Source: Acidimicrobiales bacterium (lineage in GTDB: Bacteria; Actinomycetota; Acidimicrobiia; Acidimicrobiales; SZUA-35). Taken from it: a DNA stretch of 64,000 bases. Of this stretch, positions 19,572-29,443 are shown one piece after another. Position 1 is the first letter of the stretch, and each line of letters starts with the position of its first letter. The position numbers and the translations under genes were made by a program. The stretch spans positions 91,553 to 155,552 of the forward strand of contig JAHDCC010000008.1 of NCBI GenBank assembly GCA_020630065.1, given 5' to 3'. A model generated the notes under the pieces. The model was not told the DNA's origin. It saw only the letters and a program-made list of their open reading frames with translations, and did no database searches.

Positions 19572-20063
19572 CTAGATGGTTGGCGGGGCGAATGGTTCGC
19601 GGAACGTGAACGCTTCAGAGGTCGGGCCGTTGTCCCTCAAATGAAGCAGTTTCGTTCGCGCCTGTTCTAGGGTCGGGATCGTTCCCGCTGGCGTCCACCA
19701 CAAAACCAGAACCGGAAGGTCTTCCACAGGCTCAAACCATTCTCGACGTCGTTTCAGAAACTGGACGTGGTCAGTCTTGTACGTGTAGTTCTGTAACGAT
19801 TCGACAGACTCCCAAATGGTGTAGTTGATGAGGATGAGCGGATCTTCGAACATACGCACACTGGTTGAATCTCCGTCATCGGTGCTGTGACGCCAGACGG
19901 CTCCCGGAGACTCGTCACCGAGTTTATTGATCCGTTCAAGAGCGTTCATGAACGGCGCCATCCGGTCATCGTCGGTTTCGAATTTGGCTCGAGCGATATT
20001 GAACGCTGCTAGATGCCAGTCCGTTTGTGGGCCCCTTAAGGTTGAGCCGTCGGATACGGTCAT
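19572..20063 (-). CDS. DUF3291 domain protein
   Basis: 'HLAAFNIARAKFETDDDRMAPFMNALERINKLGDESPGAVWR...VLWWTPAGTIPTLEQARTKL'. Confidence 0.85.
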   Translation of the reverse strand: MTVSDGSTLRGPQTDWHLAAFNIARAKFETDDDRMAPFMNALERINKLGDESPGAVWRHSTDDGDSTSVRMFEDPLILINYTIWESVESLQNYTYKTDHVQFLKRRREWFEPVEDLPVLVLWWTPAGTIPTLEQARTKLLHLRDNGPTSEAFTFREPFAPPTI

Positions 20064-20737
20064 TCCGAAACGGAATCAGTGAAACCGGCGTCTTTATGGG
20101 AGCCATCGCATAGCGGTTTGTTGGCGCTCGCTCCGCAGCGACATAACGTCACTCGGTTTCTGGGTTCTAAGACGTCGCCAGCCGAGTTCGTGATCTTCAC
20201 CGATCCGGTTACCCAGAGCGGGCCATCGTCGACGATCCCGACTTGTTGCGGGTAGTCGGGTTCGGTGTCTTGAGTGTCGCCGTCAAATTTGTACGTCAGC
20301 GCCCCGGATGGGCACTTCTCAACCTCGTTGATAATCGCTAGGCGAACCATCGTGTCGTCAGAAGAGTCGACCTGTTTCCAAACGTTACTGTGTCGGTTCC
20401 CGCAGAAACCAGCGTGCATGCAAATACTTCGATCATCCGAGACAGTAATGCCAGTACCGCCCAACTCGGAAGAACGTTCCTCATACGTCGAATCCGAGAA
20501 CGTGTCTACCCCTTCGAACCCGGCCCCAGTGTGGGCGCCGTCGCAAAACGGTTTGTTCTCGCTAGCTCCACACCGGCAAAGGGCGTAACTGGCTCGGTCA
20601 GTCACGGGTTCGGAGGTTTTCCATGCCAACGGCTCACCGTGTTCTGAATGGACAGGGGTTTTGCGGACAAGTGGAAGTTGCCCACTGACCATCAACGGTC
20701 CGCTGACGCGGCTTGTTATCTCTGGCTGCTCACTCAT
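20060..20737 (-). CDS. CDGSH iron-sulfur protein with two CDGSH motifs flanking a divergent ferredoxin-like domain
   Basis: 'CRCGASENKPFCDGAH', 'CRCGASANKPLCDGSH', central 'CMHAGFCGN...VEKCPSGAL'. Confidence 0.92.
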   Translation of the reverse strand: MSEQPEITSRVSGPLMVSGQLPLVRKTPVHSEHGEPLAWKTSEPVTDRASYALCRCGASENKPFCDGAHTGAGFEGVDTFSDSTYEERSSELGGTGITVSDDRSICMHAGFCGNRHSNVWKQVDSSDDTMVRLAIINEVEKCPSGALTYKFDGDTQDTEPDYPQQVGIVDDGPLWVTGSVKITNSAGDVLEPRNRVTLCRCGASANKPLCDGSHKDAGFTDSVSE

Positions 20738-20823
20738 CGAAAAACCTACCTTATATCAGACGACACATCCGATAGTAGGCGAAAACCGTAAGTCGAAACC
20801 ACTTAGCGGGCAGTATCGGGCGG

Positions 20824-21318
20824 TTAGTCCCGGAAATTCTCGAACTGTAGCGGAAGGTCGAAATCGGCTTCTTTAAGCGCAGCGATCACGTCTTGTAACG
20901 AGTCTCGTTTTTTACCGTTTACTCGTAACTGTTCACCTTGAGTTTGTGACTGGATGCCTTTGAGTTTGAGGTCTTTGATATGTTTGTTGATCTTCTTGGC
21001 CATATCTGATGAGATGCCCGCTTTGAGGGAAACTCCGAGACGGGCCCGACCGCCAGCGGCGTCGGTGATATCGCCGAACTCAACTGATTTGAGCGAGATT
21101 TTCCGTTTGATCAGTTTTTCTTCCAGGATCTGTTTAAACGCGGCGGTTCGATCAGTGCTGGCCGACTCTAACGTGATGGTCAGGTCTTTTTCGTTGAACT
21201 CGATGGTCGAGTTGGTGCCTTTGAAGTCGTACCGGTTTGTGACTTCACGGTCTGCTTGGTCCACCGCGTTACGTACTTCTTGGGTGTCTATCTGTGAAAC
21301 AATATCGAACGATGCCAT
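20824..21318 (-). CDS. YajQ family nucleotide/c-di-GMP-binding protein
   Basis: 'MASFDIVSQIDTQEVRNAVDQADREVTNRYDFKGTNSTIEF', 'KGIQSQTQGEQLRVNGKKRDSLQDVIAALK'; start corrected to internal Met. Confidence 0.95.
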   Translation of the reverse strand: MASFDIVSQIDTQEVRNAVDQADREVTNRYDFKGTNSTIEFNEKDLTITLESASTDRTAAFKQILEEKLIKRKISLKSVEFGDITDAAGGRARLGVSLKAGISSDMAKKINKHIKDLKLKGIQSQTQGEQLRVNGKKRDSLQDVIAALKEADFDLPLQFENFRD

Positions 21319-21550
21319 GGAAATAATGTAGCGCCCTCGTGCCACGTAGCGACGTTGTCCGGCGTGGGCGGGTCTCGGTGGAACGTTTGACGCATTCGTC
21401 GGTCAGTGAGCCTCTGCCGACGGGAATTGGTCTGGCTGCTACAACGACCGTTGAAGCGAAGCAGGCCTGCCGGACCAAATCGGCTTGAGTTCGTAAAGTT
21501 AATATGAGCGCAACTGGCTGTTGCTGGTGCTAGCCTTGCTAGCTGAACAC

Positions 21551-21632
21551 GGGTCGGTGCCCGAGTGGCCAAAGGGAACGGACTGTAACTCCGCTGGCTT
21601 AGCCTTCGCAGGTTCAAATCCTGCCCGGCCCA
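21551..21632 (+). tRNA. tRNA-Tyr (GTA)
   Basis: 7-bp acceptor GGGTCGG/CCGGCCC, anticodon loop CTGTAAC, long variable arm, GGTTCAAATCC T arm. Confidence 0.97.
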
Positions 21633-21670
21633 CGTGTTTAGACGTACTACGTCTTTAATATAAAACGTAT

Positions 21671-21700
21671 AAGACCCCGCTGGGAAACCAGCGGGGTCTT
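21671..21700. terminator. bidirectional hairpin AAGACCCCGCTGG-GAAA-CCAGCGGGGTCTT
   Basis: 13-bp perfect stem with GAAA loop between tRNA-Tyr and a convergent gene. Confidence 0.9.
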
Positions 21701-21722
21701 ATTGTGTTACTCGTTCTTGTTG

Positions 21723-22610
21723 TTAGGCGAAGAAGTTCTGGGTGGCGAACGAACCGCCGCCGTGCTGATGTTCGCCGACTCCGATAGCGGTGAAACTACC
21801 GTTCATCATGTTGCAGAAGTGGCCGTCGGACTGCCGCCATTGGGTGAAATGGAACATGGCCGGATCGCCCTTTGGGGGAGCGTGATGGGCGATGTTTTCG
21901 CCCCATGTGCGGGGTGAAATGCCGAGGCTTTGAAGAACAGCCTGTTGGTTCTGGCGATGTTTGAAGTTGTTGGGAGAAAGCTGGGCTGACCATGGGCGAG
22001 CCATTTCTACCGAAACCCTGTCGTCGAATCGTAGGGCAGGTACCGGTAGGGGTTGACCGGTTGCTGGATCGATTTTCACGTTTCCGTTGCAGGTCGGCAC
22101 GTTCCCGGTCCGTTTTAGGGGGCCGTTAGGGTTCGTGCGAAGCTGGTTTGTGAGGTCGGCAATCCGGCGTTCGATATCGGAAGCGCTTCCTCCGCTTGGT
22201 GCCGGAGTGTTAGGTAACGCCGGGGCTGGGGCAGGTTTAGGTGCCGCCGTTGTCGCCGGTGGTTGCGTTTCTGTTGGTTTAGCTGGGGCGGCCGCCGCCT
22301 GCTGCTTGTCGCCACTCGGTTTCGGGACGACACCTCCGCCGGATGTTTCCTCTGCAGAGTCCAACGACTCGCTTGGGGTGCCCGCCTCGGCGTCAGGGTC
22401 AACGGATTCAGGCCCGTTCGGATCGGATTCTGAAGGGCCGGAAAGTTCGTCTTGAAGGTCGACCGTTGGGATGGTGACTTCTGGGATAGTGGGTTGTTCT
22501 TCCACCACCGTTGCGCCCTCGTTTGAGCTGCCCCCGCAGCTGGCTAACACCAGACAGGCGCTGCCAAACACACAAAAAAGCTTCGCTATTGTTTTTCTAT
22601 TCCCGACCAT
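21723..22610 (-). CDS. CAP/SCP-like domain lipoprotein
   Basis: Lipobox (LVLASCGGSS); 'GENIAHHA', 'FTQWRQSDGHFCNMMNGSFTAIGVG' CAP motifs; Pro/Ala linker. Confidence 0.88.
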   Translation of the reverse strand: MVGNRKTIAKLFCVFGSACLVLASCGGSSNEGATVVEEQPTIPEVTIPTVDLQDELSGPSESDPNGPESVDPDAEAGTPSESLDSAEETSGGGVVPKPSGDKQQAAAAPAKPTETQPPATTAAPKPAPAPALPNTPAPSGGSASDIERRIADLTNQLRTNPNGPLKRTGNVPTCNGNVKIDPATGQPLPVPALRFDDRVSVEMARPWSAQLSPNNFKHRQNQQAVLQSLGISPRTWGENIAHHAPPKGDPAMFHFTQWRQSDGHFCNMMNGSFTAIGVGEHQHGGGSFATQNFFA

Positions 22611-22738
22611 GTACTCGACTTTCAGATCCGCACTAAAATTCTGATGCCTGCGAGCTCATCTGAGCATAACAACCTAGGGGCGGGATTTGTTGAATAACCT
22701 CTAATAATGTGGCCGCTTGTGGATAAACCTGTGGCTTG

Positions 22739-23242
22739 TTATGTCGAGGGTCGGTCGGTGAACAGCAGTTGCATGAGGCCGACATCGTGCCATTGCCCGA
22801 ACTTTCGGCCCACTTGGCGTTCGATCCCTACCATTTCGAACCCGAACTTTTGGTGAAGACGTACGCTCGCTTCTTGCGGGCCGACTATGCGAGACATGAT
22901 TGTATGGAAGCCGTGAGCTTCAGCCGTTTTAATCAGTTCAGTAAGTAACGCTGATCCGATTCCTTTGCCTTGGGCTTGGCGATCCACATAGACGGAATCC
23001 TCGACCGACCCGCGGTAGCCGGGTCGGTCGCGGTAGAAACTTAAACTAGCGAAGCCGACGACCCGTTCGTCGACTTCAGCTACGATCGCCCGTAGACCAC
23101 CTGATCGGTCAGTTATCCACTGCCGTTGCTCGTCGAGTGTGCGGGGAACGAGGTCCAGCGTCGCCTTGGACTGGAGAACCTCGTAGTTGTATATTTCGCA
23201 CATCGCTTCGGCATCAGCTGCAGCGGCTGAACGTATCTTCAT
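22739..23242 (-). CDS. GNAT N-acetyltransferase (phosphinothricin acetyltransferase-like)
   Basis: 'IRSAAAADAEAMCEIYNYEV', 'VYVDRQAQGKGIGSALLTELI'. Confidence 0.92.
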   Translation of the reverse strand: MKIRSAAAADAEAMCEIYNYEVLQSKATLDLVPRTLDEQRQWITDRSGGLRAIVAEVDERVVGFASLSFYRDRPGYRGSVEDSVYVDRQAQGKGIGSALLTELIKTAEAHGFHTIMSRIVGPQEASVRLHQKFGFEMVGIERQVGRKFGQWHDVGLMQLLFTDRPST

Positions 23243-23278
23243 ACGACTCAGCTTAGCCTCATCGGGCGAGGCGGAAGC

Positions 23279-24826
23279 CTAACCAATATCGACGCAATTT
23301 ATTTGAGGTGGTTCCTCGCCGGTGAAACCGACCGATACAACAAGTTCTCCTTCATTAGCCGAGTCGATTGCGACATGGTAGGTTTGCGGGTCGCTTTGAA
23401 CGATCTGGGTCACGCTAAACGAACCGAATTCGTCTTGGATCGCAGGGCCTTGTTCAGCTACTTCGTCGCCGTTGGCGAACTCGTCAGAGATGCTGGTTTC
23501 GGCAAACTCTCGCCACGAAGGCTCGTCGCCGTCGGCCAGTAGTTCGAAGAACGCCGCCAGTGTCTGTTCGCTCGGGCTGTCACCGAATTCGTCAAGTGTC
23601 GTGAACGTCTCGATCTGTGCGTCATCGAACTGGCTGAATTGGCAGAGGCTTGGTACGTCGGTGAACTCGTCGGTGTCCAAAACGATATTGGCCAGATCGT
23701 AGGCCACCGTCTCGAAGTCGAGTTGCCCGTCGTTTGTGGCTGTAAAGATCATCACGTCCTCTTCGACGAATCGAAGAAAGTCAGCGAAGAAAACGCCGTT
23801 GCCGCCGTTGTGGGTTATCAGCGTGCCTGCCGATTCGGTTGGCACTATCGCCCATCCGTATCCAGAGGCGATCTCGCCGGATTCTTCTTCGATTATGTGA
23901 GGTTCGAAAAGTTTCTCTTTCGCTTCTTCGTCGAGAATTTCGTTGCCGTTGAGGGCTTCATGCCACAGCAGCATGTCTTCGGCTGACGAGAGAATCCCGC
24001 CGTTGCCTCGCAAATACCAGTATGGGCCGTCTTCAGCCCACGGGAGTTCGTTAGGGCGGGCGAATGTGGTGTTATTGATGGCGCCTTCGTAGCCGACGGC
24101 GATTACCGAGTCGCCCCAGTCGGGTAGCACATACCCGGTTAGGTTCATGCCAGCCGGGGTGAACAGTGCTTCGTTTAGGTACGCCTCGTAGGAGTCTTGG
24201 GTGACTCGTTCGATGGTGGCTGCTAGCAGACTGTATCCGGAGTTGGAGTAGGCGTATGTTTCTCCCGGAGTGGTTTTGAGTGGCTCGAGTTCGGCGACGA
24301 ATGTGGGCAGATCTATGTCGTCGTAGTCCAATCCGTCGCCATCTCGGATGCCGGAGGAATGAGTGAGTAGGTGGTGCAGGGTCACGTCTTCGTAGCCATC
24401 GGGTAGTTCGTCGACGTAGTTGGTGATGGGGTCCTCAACGGTGAGAAGGCCGTCCATTTCTAGTCGAAGGATTCCGGCAGCCGTGAACTGTTTCGTAATC
24501 GAACCTATGTCAAATATGGTGTCCGCAGTGTTGACGGTTTCGGTGTCGCGGTCGGCTAACCCAAACCCTTTCGAGATCGTTTCATCCCCGTTTTGGATGA
24601 GGACTGTTCCGTCAAAGCCTCGTTCTTCGAGGTCGGCGAAGTAGGCGTCGAGGGAAACCGGTTGTTCTTCGGTAGGTGTGGGTGTTTCCGAAGTGGGCGA
24701 GACAGTGCTTTCTGACGTCGTTGGAGGGGCGACGTCGACATCTCCATTAGGCGAGCACGCGCTGGCTAGAAGTCCGAGGCAAACAGCCGAGGCGGCGAGC
24801 TTGTAGTTCATTATCTGTCCTTTCAA
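23279..24826 (-). CDS. serine hydrolase / beta-lactamase class C-like lipoprotein
   Basis: Lipobox (LLASACSPN); 'FDIGSITKQFTAAGILRLEMDG', 'LLTHSSGIRDG', 'YSNSGY'. Confidence 0.93.
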   Translation of the reverse strand: MKGQIMNYKLAASAVCLGLLASACSPNGDVDVAPPTTSESTVSPTSETPTPTEEQPVSLDAYFADLEERGFDGTVLIQNGDETISKGFGLADRDTETVNTADTIFDIGSITKQFTAAGILRLEMDGLLTVEDPITNYVDELPDGYEDVTLHHLLTHSSGIRDGDGLDYDDIDLPTFVAELEPLKTTPGETYAYSNSGYSLLAATIERVTQDSYEAYLNEALFTPAGMNLTGYVLPDWGDSVIAVGYEGAINNTTFARPNELPWAEDGPYWYLRGNGGILSSAEDMLLWHEALNGNEILDEEAKEKLFEPHIIEEESGEIASGYGWAIVPTESAGTLITHNGGNGVFFADFLRFVEEDVMIFTATNDGQLDFETVAYDLANIVLDTDEFTDVPSLCQFSQFDDAQIETFTTLDEFGDSPSEQTLAAFFELLADGDEPSWREFAETSISDEFANGDEVAEQGPAIQDEFGSFSVTQIVQSDPQTYHVAIDSANEGELVVSVGFTGEEPPQINCVDIG

Positions 24827-24956
24827 AGGGGTGAGGTTTGAAGGTACGTCAACGGGTGTTAACCGGTTGTGAACGAGGACCGGATGTTTGTCCGGTCTGA
24901 CTCCGAATATAAATATTGGGCGTGAGGTGTCGGCGCTGAGCTAGCGTGGAAGTTCT

Positions 24957-26225
24957 GTGGCTACTACTCGTGTGACAATTCCGAAGCCTATATATCTGCT
25001 TTTTGTTGTTCAGTTCTTGACGATGGCGGCGAGTGTGGGTTTGACGACCATGCTCGGCAAACAGGTGTTTGACATCACGGGTCGCGAACTTGATCTTGGT
25101 TTGTTAGGTCTAGCCGAGTTTCTTCCCACCCTGGTGTTGGCGCCGCTGGGTGGGACGTTATCGGACAGGTTCGACCGGCGTTACCTTATTCTGGTTGGGC
25201 TTTTAGTCAATGCTTTAGCGGCGGTTGTTCTTGCGGTTTACGCCTCGACTGACCCGACAGCGGTCGGACCAATTTTTGGGTTGGTCGCCATGTTGGGTGC
25301 GGGGCAGGGGTTGTTGTTCGGTTCGATGCGGGCGTTGCCTGCCGACATGTCGCCGCCGGGTGTGCTTTCTCGGGTGATGGCGTTGCGTTCGGCGTCGTGG
25401 CAAAGCGGTGTGATTGTCGGCCCGGTCGTAGGCGGGTTTTTGTATGTGATTGCGGTTCCTGTTCCGTTGACGGTGGCGGCGGTCGTGTTGGCGTTCGCCG
25501 CCGGGTTGACCATTTTGTTGCCTCGTTCAACTATCGCTAAAACCGACGATGTTCTTGGTCCGAAGGCGATGATCGTCAGCGCCTATGAGGGGGCGAAGTT
25601 TATTCGTCGGACGCCGTTGCTGTACGGGGCCATCACGCTGGACTTGTTCGCGGTGTTGTTGGGTGGGGCGGTGGCTTTGCTGCCTGCTATCGCCGAGGAA
25701 CGGCTTGGTGTTGGTGCGGTCGGGTTGGGGTGGATGCGGGCGGCTGTTGGGATTGGGGCGGCTGTGATGACGTTAGTTATTGCGTGGAAACCGATTGAGC
25801 GTCGTATTGGTGTGGTTTTGTTGTGGGCAGTTGCGGTGTTTGGGGTGGCGACGGTGGGTCTGGGTTTGACTCGTAGTTATGCGGTGGCGATTGGGTTGCT
25901 GGTTTTGATGTCGGCGGCGGACGCGATCAGTGTGTTTATTCGTTCAACGATTGTTCCGTTGGCGACGCCGGAATCTATGCGGGGTCGGGTTTTGTCGGTT
26001 GAGACCGTTTTTATTGGAGCGTCGAACGAGCTTGGTGCGTTCCAGTCGGGGGTGGCGGGCGCGATTCTTGGTGTGAGCGGCGCTGTCATCTTTGGTGGTG
26101 TCGGGACACTGGTGGTGGTCGGTTTATGGGCGGCGCTGTTTCCGCATTTACGTAACGCAGACCGGTTTAGCGACATTGTGGCGTCGGCGGGCAAGGCTGC
26201 GAGCCGGGACGCGTCAACCGCGTAG
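24957..26225 (+). CDS. MFS transporter
   Basis: 12-TM pattern, 'LGGTLSDRFDRRYLILVGLL'. Confidence 0.9.
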   Translation: MATTRVTIPKPIYLLFVVQFLTMAASVGLTTMLGKQVFDITGRELDLGLLGLAEFLPTLVLAPLGGTLSDRFDRRYLILVGLLVNALAAVVLAVYASTDPTAVGPIFGLVAMLGAGQGLLFGSMRALPADMSPPGVLSRVMALRSASWQSGVIVGPVVGGFLYVIAVPVPLTVAAVVLAFAAGLTILLPRSTIAKTDDVLGPKAMIVSAYEGAKFIRRTPLLYGAITLDLFAVLLGGAVALLPAIAEERLGVGAVGLGWMRAAVGIGAAVMTLVIAWKPIERRIGVVLLWAVAVFGVATVGLGLTRSYAVAIGLLVLMSAADAISVFIRSTIVPLATPESMRGRVLSVETVFIGASNELGAFQSGVAGAILGVSGAVIFGGVGTLVVVGLWAALFPHLRNADRFSDIVASAGKAASRDASTA

Positions 26226-26243
26226 TTGGCTTGGCCTTCGTTG

Positions 26244-26816
26244 TTAGGGTTGGGCGATGCCGGGCCATACAGCGTCGACGATACGTCGAGCGTCGGCCGG
26301 TTTCATTGGTAGATGGCCGATCAGTAGGCGTAGCCAGAGTGGTCCGTAGATGGCGTCGAGTACGACTTCGTGGTCGATGTCGGAGCGGATTTGGCCTAGT
26401 TCGATTCCTCGTTGCAGTCTGGCTTGGGATAGGTCTCGTCGAGGTTGCCAGAAGCGGTTGCGGAACTCTTCGGCGATGGTTTCGTCGGCGTGTGATTCGG
26501 CGATGAGTTCTCGGATGATTTTGCCGGTGGGGGAGTTGAATAGACGGATGACGCCACGAAGGTGGCCTTCGAAATCGGATTGAAGGTTGTCTGTTTCTTT
26601 GAAGGGTGTGGCTTTCATCGTGCCGTGTACTAACGCGTCGAGTAATACGGCGGTTCGTGATGGCCACCAGCGGTAGATGGTTTGTTTAGCTACTTCGCCG
26701 GCGGCGGCGATTTCGTTGATGGTGACTTTGCCGGGGCTGTTGGCTCCGACGAGTTCGAATGTGGCGTCGAGAATTCTGATGCGGGCTTCTTCGTCTCGGG
26801 TGCGTCCTCTGGGCAT
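26244..26816 (-). CDS. TetR family transcriptional regulator
   Basis: 'RIRILDATFELVGANSPGKVTINEIAAAGEVAKQTIYRWWPSRTAVLLDAL'. Confidence 0.95.
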   Translation of the reverse strand: MPRGRTRDEEARIRILDATFELVGANSPGKVTINEIAAAGEVAKQTIYRWWPSRTAVLLDALVHGTMKATPFKETDNLQSDFEGHLRGVIRLFNSPTGKIIRELIAESHADETIAEEFRNRFWQPRRDLSQARLQRGIELGQIRSDIDHEVVLDAIYGPLWLRLLIGHLPMKPADARRIVDAVWPGIAQP

Positions 26817-26842
26817 GGTTTGAGTGTATGGGGCGTTCGGCT

Positions 26843-26866
26843 TAAATACGAGACTTCTAGTATTTA
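26843..26866. promoter_or_regulatory. palindromic operator 1: TAAATACgAGActTCTaGTATTTA
   Basis: 24-bp near-perfect dyad between the divergent TetR and YceI genes. Confidence 0.65.
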
Positions 26867-26887
26867 TAGACTCTCGGTATTGTTATT

Positions 26888-26911
26888 TATAAACAAGACT
26901 TGTAGTCTACT
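26888..26911. promoter_or_regulatory. related operator 2: TATAAACAAGACTTGTAGTCTACT
   Basis: 16/24 identity with operator 1, shared core ACnAGACTTnTAGTnT; ends 5 bp before the yceI ATG. Confidence 0.55.
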
Positions 26912-26915
26912 TATT

Positions 26916-27479
26916 ATGACTACGACAACCCCTTCACTCCCACTCGCCCCCGGCACCTGGACCCTAGACCCAGTGCACTGCACCGTCGAATTCACCGCCC
27001 GACACATGGCAATCTCAAAAGTTCGCGGCCGGTTCCACCACTTCGACGCCACCGTACAAATCGGCGAAAGTCTCGAAACCAGCCAAGTGAAAGCCACCGT
27101 CGACCTAAGCTCAGTCGACACCAACAACACAGACCGAGACAATCACCTCCGAAACTCCGATTTCTTCAACGTCGAACAAAACCCTCAAATGACGTTCACG
27201 TCAACCCAGATAACCGACGTCGGCGACGGCAACTACCAGATGGTCGGCGACCTAACCATCGGCTCGGTCACAGCGTCAGAAACATTTGACCTCACCTTCA
27301 ACGGCACCGAAACGTTCCCCGGCGACGGATCGTTCCACGCCGGGTTCGAAGCGACCGCCACCATCAACCGAAACGACTACGGCGTCGACTTTAACGTCCC
27401 GCTCGGCGCCGGAGGCTTCGTCATATCCGACAAAATCGGCATCGAACTCGACATCCAACTCCTCGCCCCACAGGGATAA
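26916..27479 (+). CDS. YceI family protein
   Basis: 'GTWTLDPVHCTVEFTARHMAISKVRGRFHHFDATVQIG'; start set at 26916, the longer ORF runs into the TetR gene. Confidence 0.94.
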   Translation: MTTTTPSLPLAPGTWTLDPVHCTVEFTARHMAISKVRGRFHHFDATVQIGESLETSQVKATVDLSSVDTNNTDRDNHLRNSDFFNVEQNPQMTFTSTQITDVGDGNYQMVGDLTIGSVTASETFDLTFNGTETFPGDGSFHAGFEATATINRNDYGVDFNVPLGAGGFVISDKIGIELDIQLLAPQG

Positions 27480-27482
27480 CTA

Positions 27483-28364
27483 ATGACATCTAAACAAACA
27501 ATCACCGTACTCGGCGCCGGTGCGATGGGGTCACGCCTCGCCATCAACTACGCAGCAGCCGGGCATCCGGTAACGGTATGGAACCGAACCGCAGACCGGG
27601 CAAACACGCTCGCCCAAAACCATGACGTCACCGCTCAAGAAAGCCTGCACGAAGCGCTATCACAAGCCGACATTGTCGTGTCGATGCTGGCCGACGACGA
27701 CGCAGCCACCTCGGTCTGGCTCGACCCGATGCTAGGTTCACTGGCGGCACTAAAACCCGACGCAGTGTGGATCGAATCCTCGACCCTGACCACAACGACA
27801 GTCAAAAAACTGTTCGATGCGGCAACCACCGCAGGCGTCGATTTTCTCGAAGCGCCAGTCGTCGGGACGCTACCCCAAGTCGAATCAGGATCACTGTTCT
27901 ATCTGCTCGGAGGCGGCCCCGAACTTTGTGAACGGATGCAGCCAGTCATCGACGTAAACGCCGGAGCGGTCAAACGAATGGGAACCCCCGGCTCAGCCGC
28001 CGTCATGAAACTGGCCATCAACGGACTGTTGGCGATCCAGGTCGCGGCCTATGCCGAAATCGTTGGGCTGCTCGACCAAAGCGATCTTGATACCGGCGAA
28101 TCAATCGAACTTTTAGCGAAGCTTCCTATCACGGCACCAAAGATCGGTGGCGTGTTAACCAAGTTTGCGGAACGATCATTCGAACCGAACTTCCCGGTCA
28201 GGCTGGTAGCGAAAGACCTCGACTATCTCGGCCGGTTGGCGGAGGGCTTCAACGCAGCCAACCCGGTAGGGGAAGTAACCGCCGACCTTTATAAACAAGC
28301 TATTGCTGCCGGTCTGGGCGAGCTGGACATTTCAGGCATTGCATCGGTTTACTTGGCGGACTAA
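27483..28364 (+). CDS. NAD(P)-dependent oxidoreductase, 3-hydroxyisobutyrate dehydrogenase-like
   Basis: 'VLGAGAMGSRLAINYAAAGHPVTVWNRTADRA', 'FLEAPVVGTLPQVESGSLFYLLGG'. Confidence 0.93.
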   Translation: MTSKQTITVLGAGAMGSRLAINYAAAGHPVTVWNRTADRANTLAQNHDVTAQESLHEALSQADIVVSMLADDDAATSVWLDPMLGSLAALKPDAVWIESSTLTTTTVKKLFDAATTAGVDFLEAPVVGTLPQVESGSLFYLLGGGPELCERMQPVIDVNAGAVKRMGTPGSAAVMKLAINGLLAIQVAAYAEIVGLLDQSDLDTGESIELLAKLPITAPKIGGVLTKFAERSFEPNFPVRLVAKDLDYLGRLAEGFNAANPVGEVTADLYKQAIAAGLGELDISGIASVYLAD

Positions 28365-28628
28365 ACCTAGCGGGGGCTGTCAACGACGTCGACGAATCGC
28401 CCGGAGAGCCAGGTTCGTGCGGGGTAGCGTTTTGTCTGATCGTAACGGTGGGGCGGCGTTGGAGGTTGCAGAGGCGACCGCTGGGTGTGCCTGCCGTTGA
28501 CGGTTTTGGGTGGGGTTTCGGAGGGTCTATCTTTTCACCTATGTATCGGGTGGAGGTTTCTCGGCTAATGGTGTTGGTTGATGACATCGAACGTGGCAGA
28601 ATCAATAAGCCCGTTTCGGGTAGGTTAC

Positions 28629-28701
28629 GCCTCCTTAGCTCAGTCGGTAGAGCGCTTCCATGGTAAGGAAGAGGTCAACAGTTCAATTCTGTTAGGAGGC
28701 T
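28629..28701 (+). tRNA. tRNA-Thr (GGT)
   Basis: GCCTCCT/AGGAGGC acceptor, anticodon stem CTTCC-ATGGTAA-GGAAG, TTCAATTC T loop. Confidence 0.97.
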
Positions 28702-28702
28702 C
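28679..28702 (+). repeat. direct repeat copy 1 (tRNA-Thr 3' end): cagttcaattctgttaggaggctc, putative att
   Basis: 24-bp exact match to 29444..29467. Confidence 0.9.
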
Positions 28703-29443
28703 TGCATAACACCTGGTAGAAGCCTTTTGCTAGGTTCCCAGGATTCGTTAGGGCGTCTGGCTTAGCCAAAGTTCTAGCCATCGAAAGAGAGCTAAGACTC
28801 CGTATGCGAATCAAGAACCGCTTCGAATTGATTGATGCAGGTGGTTTCAGGGAGACGGCTGAATGTCGGTCGGCTATCCAAGAGCTCTTTATTATCTCCC
28901 ATATGGGAAGGTCCAAGTCTCTAAGCCTTCTTCAAGAACTAAGCTTTTCTAGCATGGCGGTTAACTTCTTGGAGTAGATTTTTTCTTTTTGAACGACGCC
29001 TTCGATGCGTGATAGGTCCGCATGCTCGGAAGTAGGGTTTGGTTCGTAGTAGATACCCTTTTCTTGCGTGGGACGAGATCTTCTTGGTACTCAAAAAGTC
29101 GATTGTAGAGTCTTGGCGAAATTCCAACGAAGGGGGTGAAGGTTACTTTATTGGACTCCTCGTTTTCTATGGAAACTGAATCGTCAAACAATTGATCTGC
29201 GAGGCTTTTGGGGAATGGCTGCATATATACAACTCGTTTGATACCTGCTCCAACGATCATCGGGGTACATTCATGGCAAGGGAATGTCGTCACAGTCAAT
29301 TGTTTGTCTTGAGTTGAGACCCCACGTCTAGCAGCGTCGGTTAGTGCACTTTGTTCTGCATGCATTGAGCGAGAGAACTCGGGCACTACTTTTTTGGCTG
29401 CTGGGAGCATAGTAAATAAGAGGTCGGCAACTCTTTGAGATTG
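28703..29443. mobile_element. putative remnant of a tRNA-Thr-integrated element carrying a truncated AvcD-like deaminase
   Basis: Bounded by the 24-bp tRNA 3'-end direct repeat; no integrase remains. Confidence 0.55.
28804..28977 (+). CDS. hypothetical small ORF inside the tRNA-Thr-flanked segment
   Basis: Open frame MRIKNRFELIDAGGFRETAECRSAIQELFIISHMGRSKSLSLLQELSFSSMAVNFLE; convergent with the deaminase fragment. Confidence 0.25.
   Translation: MRIKNRFELIDAGGFRETAECRSAIQELFIISHMGRSKSLSLLQELSFSSMAVNFLE

Noticed and set aside
21723-22610. CAP-domain lipoprotein as toxin
   Set aside because: Typical bacterial SCP-like exported protein; no special context
26682-26915. ORF-track N-terminal extension of the YceI protein
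   Set aside because: Overlaps the TetR gene and both operators; the YceI domain starts at 26916 with an ATG
28703-29443. Complete integrative element
   Set aside because: No integrase, excisionase or replication gene between the repeats; called only a remnant
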